A stretch of DNA of 64,000 nt from CBDCWA01 sp965223255 (lineage in GTDB: Bacteria > Pseudomonadota > Alphaproteobacteria > Rhizobiales > Hyphomicrobiaceae): NCBI GenBank assembly GCA_965223255.1, contig CBDCWA010000004.1, positions 2,480,001 to 2,544,000 on the forward strand, read 5' to 3'. This document shows positions 62,091-64,000 of the stretch, in pieces (position 1 is the stretch's first letter; the number at the start of each line of letters is the position of its first letter). Below the pieces are notes generated by a model. It did no database searches. It saw only the letters and a program-made list of their open reading frames with translations, and was not told the DNA's origin. The position numbers were made by a program, and so were the translations under genes.

Positions 62091-63230
62091 TTACAGGCTC
62101 AGGATGTTGATCGAGCATGCGCCATGATCGACGCCGGCGATGCCGCCTCCGGTGCAATGCGCGAGGGCGACTTTGGCGCCCTCAACCTGCCGTTTATCGG
62201 CCTCGCCGCGCAGCTGCCACGTCAATTCGACCAATTGGGCAGCCCCGGTGGCGCCAACCGGATGGCCCTTGCACAACAACCCGCCGCTTGGGTTGACCGG
62301 TATGCGCCCGCCAATCGACGTCTCCCCACGCTCCAGCAGCGATATAGCCTCACCGCGTTGGCAAAATCCGAACCCCTCATAATAGAGGAGCTCAGCGATT
62401 GTGAAAGCGTCGTGCAGTTCGGCGACGTCTATGTCACCAGGCCCAACCCCAGCCTCTTCGTAAGCTTGCGCGGCGGCGCGGATAGTGATTTCGGGCGTGG
62501 TCATGTCACGAAAGCCGGTCTTGTAGAGCCCGGAGTTGAGGACAGATGCTTTGATCCAGACCGGCGGTTTGCTGAGCCGTTTCGCAACCTCTCCGCTGCA
62601 AAGGACCAGAGCAGCTGCGCCATCACCGGTCGGACAGCAGTGTAATAGTGTGAACGGATCCGCAATGGGTCGTGCCGCCATGACCTCCTCCAGCGTCACG
62701 ACGTTCTGATATTGCGCATAGGGATTGAGTGCCGCATGATTGTGGGCTTTGACGGCGACCTTGCTCAGTTGTTCTTTTGTGATTTTGTGTTCATGGAGAT
62801 AGCGATTGGCGCGCATAGCGTAGAGCGCCGGCATTGTCAGTCCGACAGCAACATCCCAATCATCCGCCTGCCCAGGCAGGACCCCACCGCCGAGTGCAGT
62901 AAGCTTGTCGATCCCGGCGACAAGCGCCACATCCCATTTGCCCTCAGCAATCGCAAGATAGGCTTCCCGAAATGCTGTACCACCGCTGGAACATGCATTC
63001 TCACAATTGACCACCGGTAAGCCCAACAGACCAAGCGGGCGTAACACGCGCTGGCCGACCAATCGCCCGCTATAGGCAGAGCCGCAATAAAAGGCTTCGA
63101 TGGCTTCGCGCCCGAGGCCCGAGTCTTCAACCGCCGCCTTCGCAATTGGCCAACCGAGATCTTGGACAGAAGTGTCCGGATATTTCTTAATACGGCACAT
63201 GGCAGCGCCGGCGATCGCCACATCACGCAT
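62091..63230 (-). CDS. Thiolase family protein (SCP-x/lipid-transfer type)
   Basis: 379 residues from the ATG at 63230 (GGAGG six bases before it, inside the end of the DUF35 gene). The nucleophilic cysteine is in NCENACSSGGTAFREAYLAI, the general base histidine in CKGHPVGATGAAQLVELTWQ, and the end carries AHCTGGGI. These traits fit the subgroup that works with a DUF35 OB-fold partner, which is encoded directly upstream. It probably cleaves a 3-ketoacyl-CoA. Confidence 0.9.
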   Translation of the reverse strand: MRDVAIAGAAMCRIKKYPDTSVQDLGWPIAKAAVEDSGLGREAIEAFYCGSAYSGRLVGQRVLRPLGLLGLPVVNCENACSSGGTAFREAYLAIAEGKWDVALVAGIDKLTALGGGVLPGQADDWDVAVGLTMPALYAMRANRYLHEHKITKEQLSKVAVKAHNHAALNPYAQYQNVVTLEEVMAARPIADPFTLLHCCPTGDGAAALVLCSGEVAKRLSKPPVWIKASVLNSGLYKTGFRDMTTPEITIRAAAQAYEEAGVGPGDIDVAELHDAFTIAELLYYEGFGFCQRGEAISLLERGETSIGGRIPVNPSGGLLCKGHPVGATGAAQLVELTWQLRGEADKRQVEGAKVALAHCTGGGIAGVDHGACSINILSL

Positions 63231-63654
63231 CGCTGCCTCCATCGATCACTTCGAAGCAATGGCTCATCACCACGCCGCCATCTTCGCTACGCGAAACTTC
63301 CTTGATCTGTAGTCTGACACGGCTGTCCATTTTGGGCAGATCATCCGGGTCATAGTTGAGCGGTGCAGAGACCCTGACGCCGTCGTCAAGGTCGACATAC
63401 GAGACCGCATAGGGCGTCTGCCAGCCTTTGCGTGCCACATGCAGAATTGTGTAGGCATAAAGCACGCCCGTCGTCGCAAGCGTCTTGGCCTCGATAGTCT
63501 CGGACCAGCAGTTGGCGCACACCTTGGGTTTTGGAAACACAACGTTGCCGCAATTGGCGCACGCACCACCCTCAAGCTGCGGGGCGCCGTCGCGATCAAA
63601 GACGACTGAATGCGGCAGCAGCCACGATATGCCGTCATCTGCCTCACTGGTCAT
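63223..63654 (-). CDS. DUF35 OB-fold/zinc-ribbon acyl-CoA-associated protein
   Basis: 143 residues: a zinc ribbon of four cysteines (CANCGNVVFPKPKVCANC) and then an OB-fold (TTGVLYAYTILHVARKGWQT, YAVSYVDLDDGVRV). DUF35 proteins pair with thiolases and supply substrate binding, and here the gene precedes the thiolase with 8 bases overlap, which is strong context support. Confidence 0.92.
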   Translation of the reverse strand: MTSEADDGISWLLPHSVVFDRDGAPQLEGGACANCGNVVFPKPKVCANCWSETIEAKTLATTGVLYAYTILHVARKGWQTPYAVSYVDLDDGVRVSAPLNYDPDDLPKMDSRVRLQIKEVSRSEDGGVVMSHCFEVIDGGSDA

Positions 63655-63787
63655 GACTTTGCCCTTCCTCCCCTATGATTGAACAAGCGACATGAACGCA
63701 TTACTCTGGCGGCGTCAATATGACCGCATAATATCGTGATCCGCGATGACATCTGCCCATCCCGCCTCTTGGGCAAGGAGTGAGACA

Positions 63788-64000
63788 ATGCCCAATGGCA
63801 CCGGCGCGCTAAGTCATTTGCGCGTGCTAGATCTTACGGTTTTTCTGTCGGGCCCCTATGCCACCCAATTACTGGGTGACCTTGGCGCAGAGATCATCAA
63901 GGTCGAACCCATAGATGGCGACCAGACCCGTAATTTGCCACCGAATTTTGTCGGCGATGATAGCGTCTATTATCACAGTCTCAATCGCAACAAGCGCAGC
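63788..64000 (+). CDS. CaiB/BaiF family CoA-transferase (3' end outside window)
   Basis: ATG at 63788 behind AAGGAGTG. The 71 codons present encode LRVLDLTVFLSGPYATQLLG, DLGAEIIKVEPIDGDQTR and a YYHSLNRNKRS stretch, the start of a class III CoA-transferase. The remaining three quarters run past the right edge. It is divergent from the DUF35/thiolase operon, and they may share a pathway. Confidence 0.9.
   Translation, partial: MPNGTGALSHLRVLDLTVFLSGPYATQLLGDLGAEIIKVEPIDGDQTRNLPPNFVGDDSVYYHSLNRNKRS

Overview
The window reads as chromosomal DNA of an alphaproteobacterium, probably a free-living and metabolically versatile one. The taxonomic pointers are FlbT, the compact flgD-fliQ-flhA-fliR gene order, a NuoE/NuoF-fused formate dehydrogenase, an Flp pilin, an FMN-binding GltB-like protein and numerous tripartite tricarboxylate transporter (TTT) receptors. 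The order or genus cannot be fixed from the sequence alone. No rRNA, convincing tRNA, CRISPR array, integrase or transposase was seen.

Layout. 1-5753: a tight flagellar operon on the plus strand (flbT, flgD, fliQ, flhA, fliR, then small FliJ-like, FlgJ/CheL-like, FlgN-like and FliL-like genes). 6102-19331: mostly minus-strand single genes and pairs: a PilZ protein with a terminator-like leader, an S41 peptidase, a GltB-like FMN protein, a poly-glycine Flp pilin, a 3-hydroxyisobutyrate-dehydrogenase-type enzyme, a TauD-type dioxygenase, an SPFH/NfeD pair, a MOSC protein facing a RidA protein, an arylsulfotransferase-like protein and a TctC-like receptor. 19402-23947: a scrambled region. An alpha/beta hydrolase gene appears split in two by about 3.9 kb made of two copies of a cassette (SAM-methyltransferase gene facing a phage-tail-like C-terminal fragment, with a near-identical 323-bp repeat) and a truncated CoxL-type gene. 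This is the most unusual part of the window.

24082-31307: cupin, glycerate 2-kinase, an Lrp/AsnC regulator divergent from an AceE-like E1/transketolase, a VOC remnant, and a secreted VWA protein with four copies of a roughly 90-residue repeat. 31393-43418: a coherent oxalate/formate module. A GntR regulator, oxalyl-CoA decarboxylase, formyl-CoA transferase, a stand-alone 10-formyl-THF hydrolase-like protein and formate-THF ligase lie head to tail on the minus strand, divergent from an NAD-type formate dehydrogenase (fused beta plus alpha subunit). Together these would take oxalate through oxalyl-CoA and formyl-CoA to formate, which is then either oxidised to CO2 for NADH or loaded on tetrahydrofolate for C1 assimilation.

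43542-50695: a Tat-exported alkaline-phosphatase-superfamily protein with a membrane partner, a DUF899 protein, two Rieske oxygenases, an isochorismatase-type hydrolase and a two-domain VOC protein, which looks like a catabolic set of unknown substrate. 51313-52691: a bactofilin and an unknown tail-anchored protein. 52717-57601: a minus-strand operon of 2Fe-2S subunit, CoxL-type molybdenum subunit, enoyl-CoA hydratase and MFS carrier. 57864-61164: a fused TctA-TctB permease facing a TctC receptor, with a strong terminator between them. 61438-64000: flavin reductase, thiolase, DUF35 partner and the start of a CaiB/BaiF CoA-transferase.
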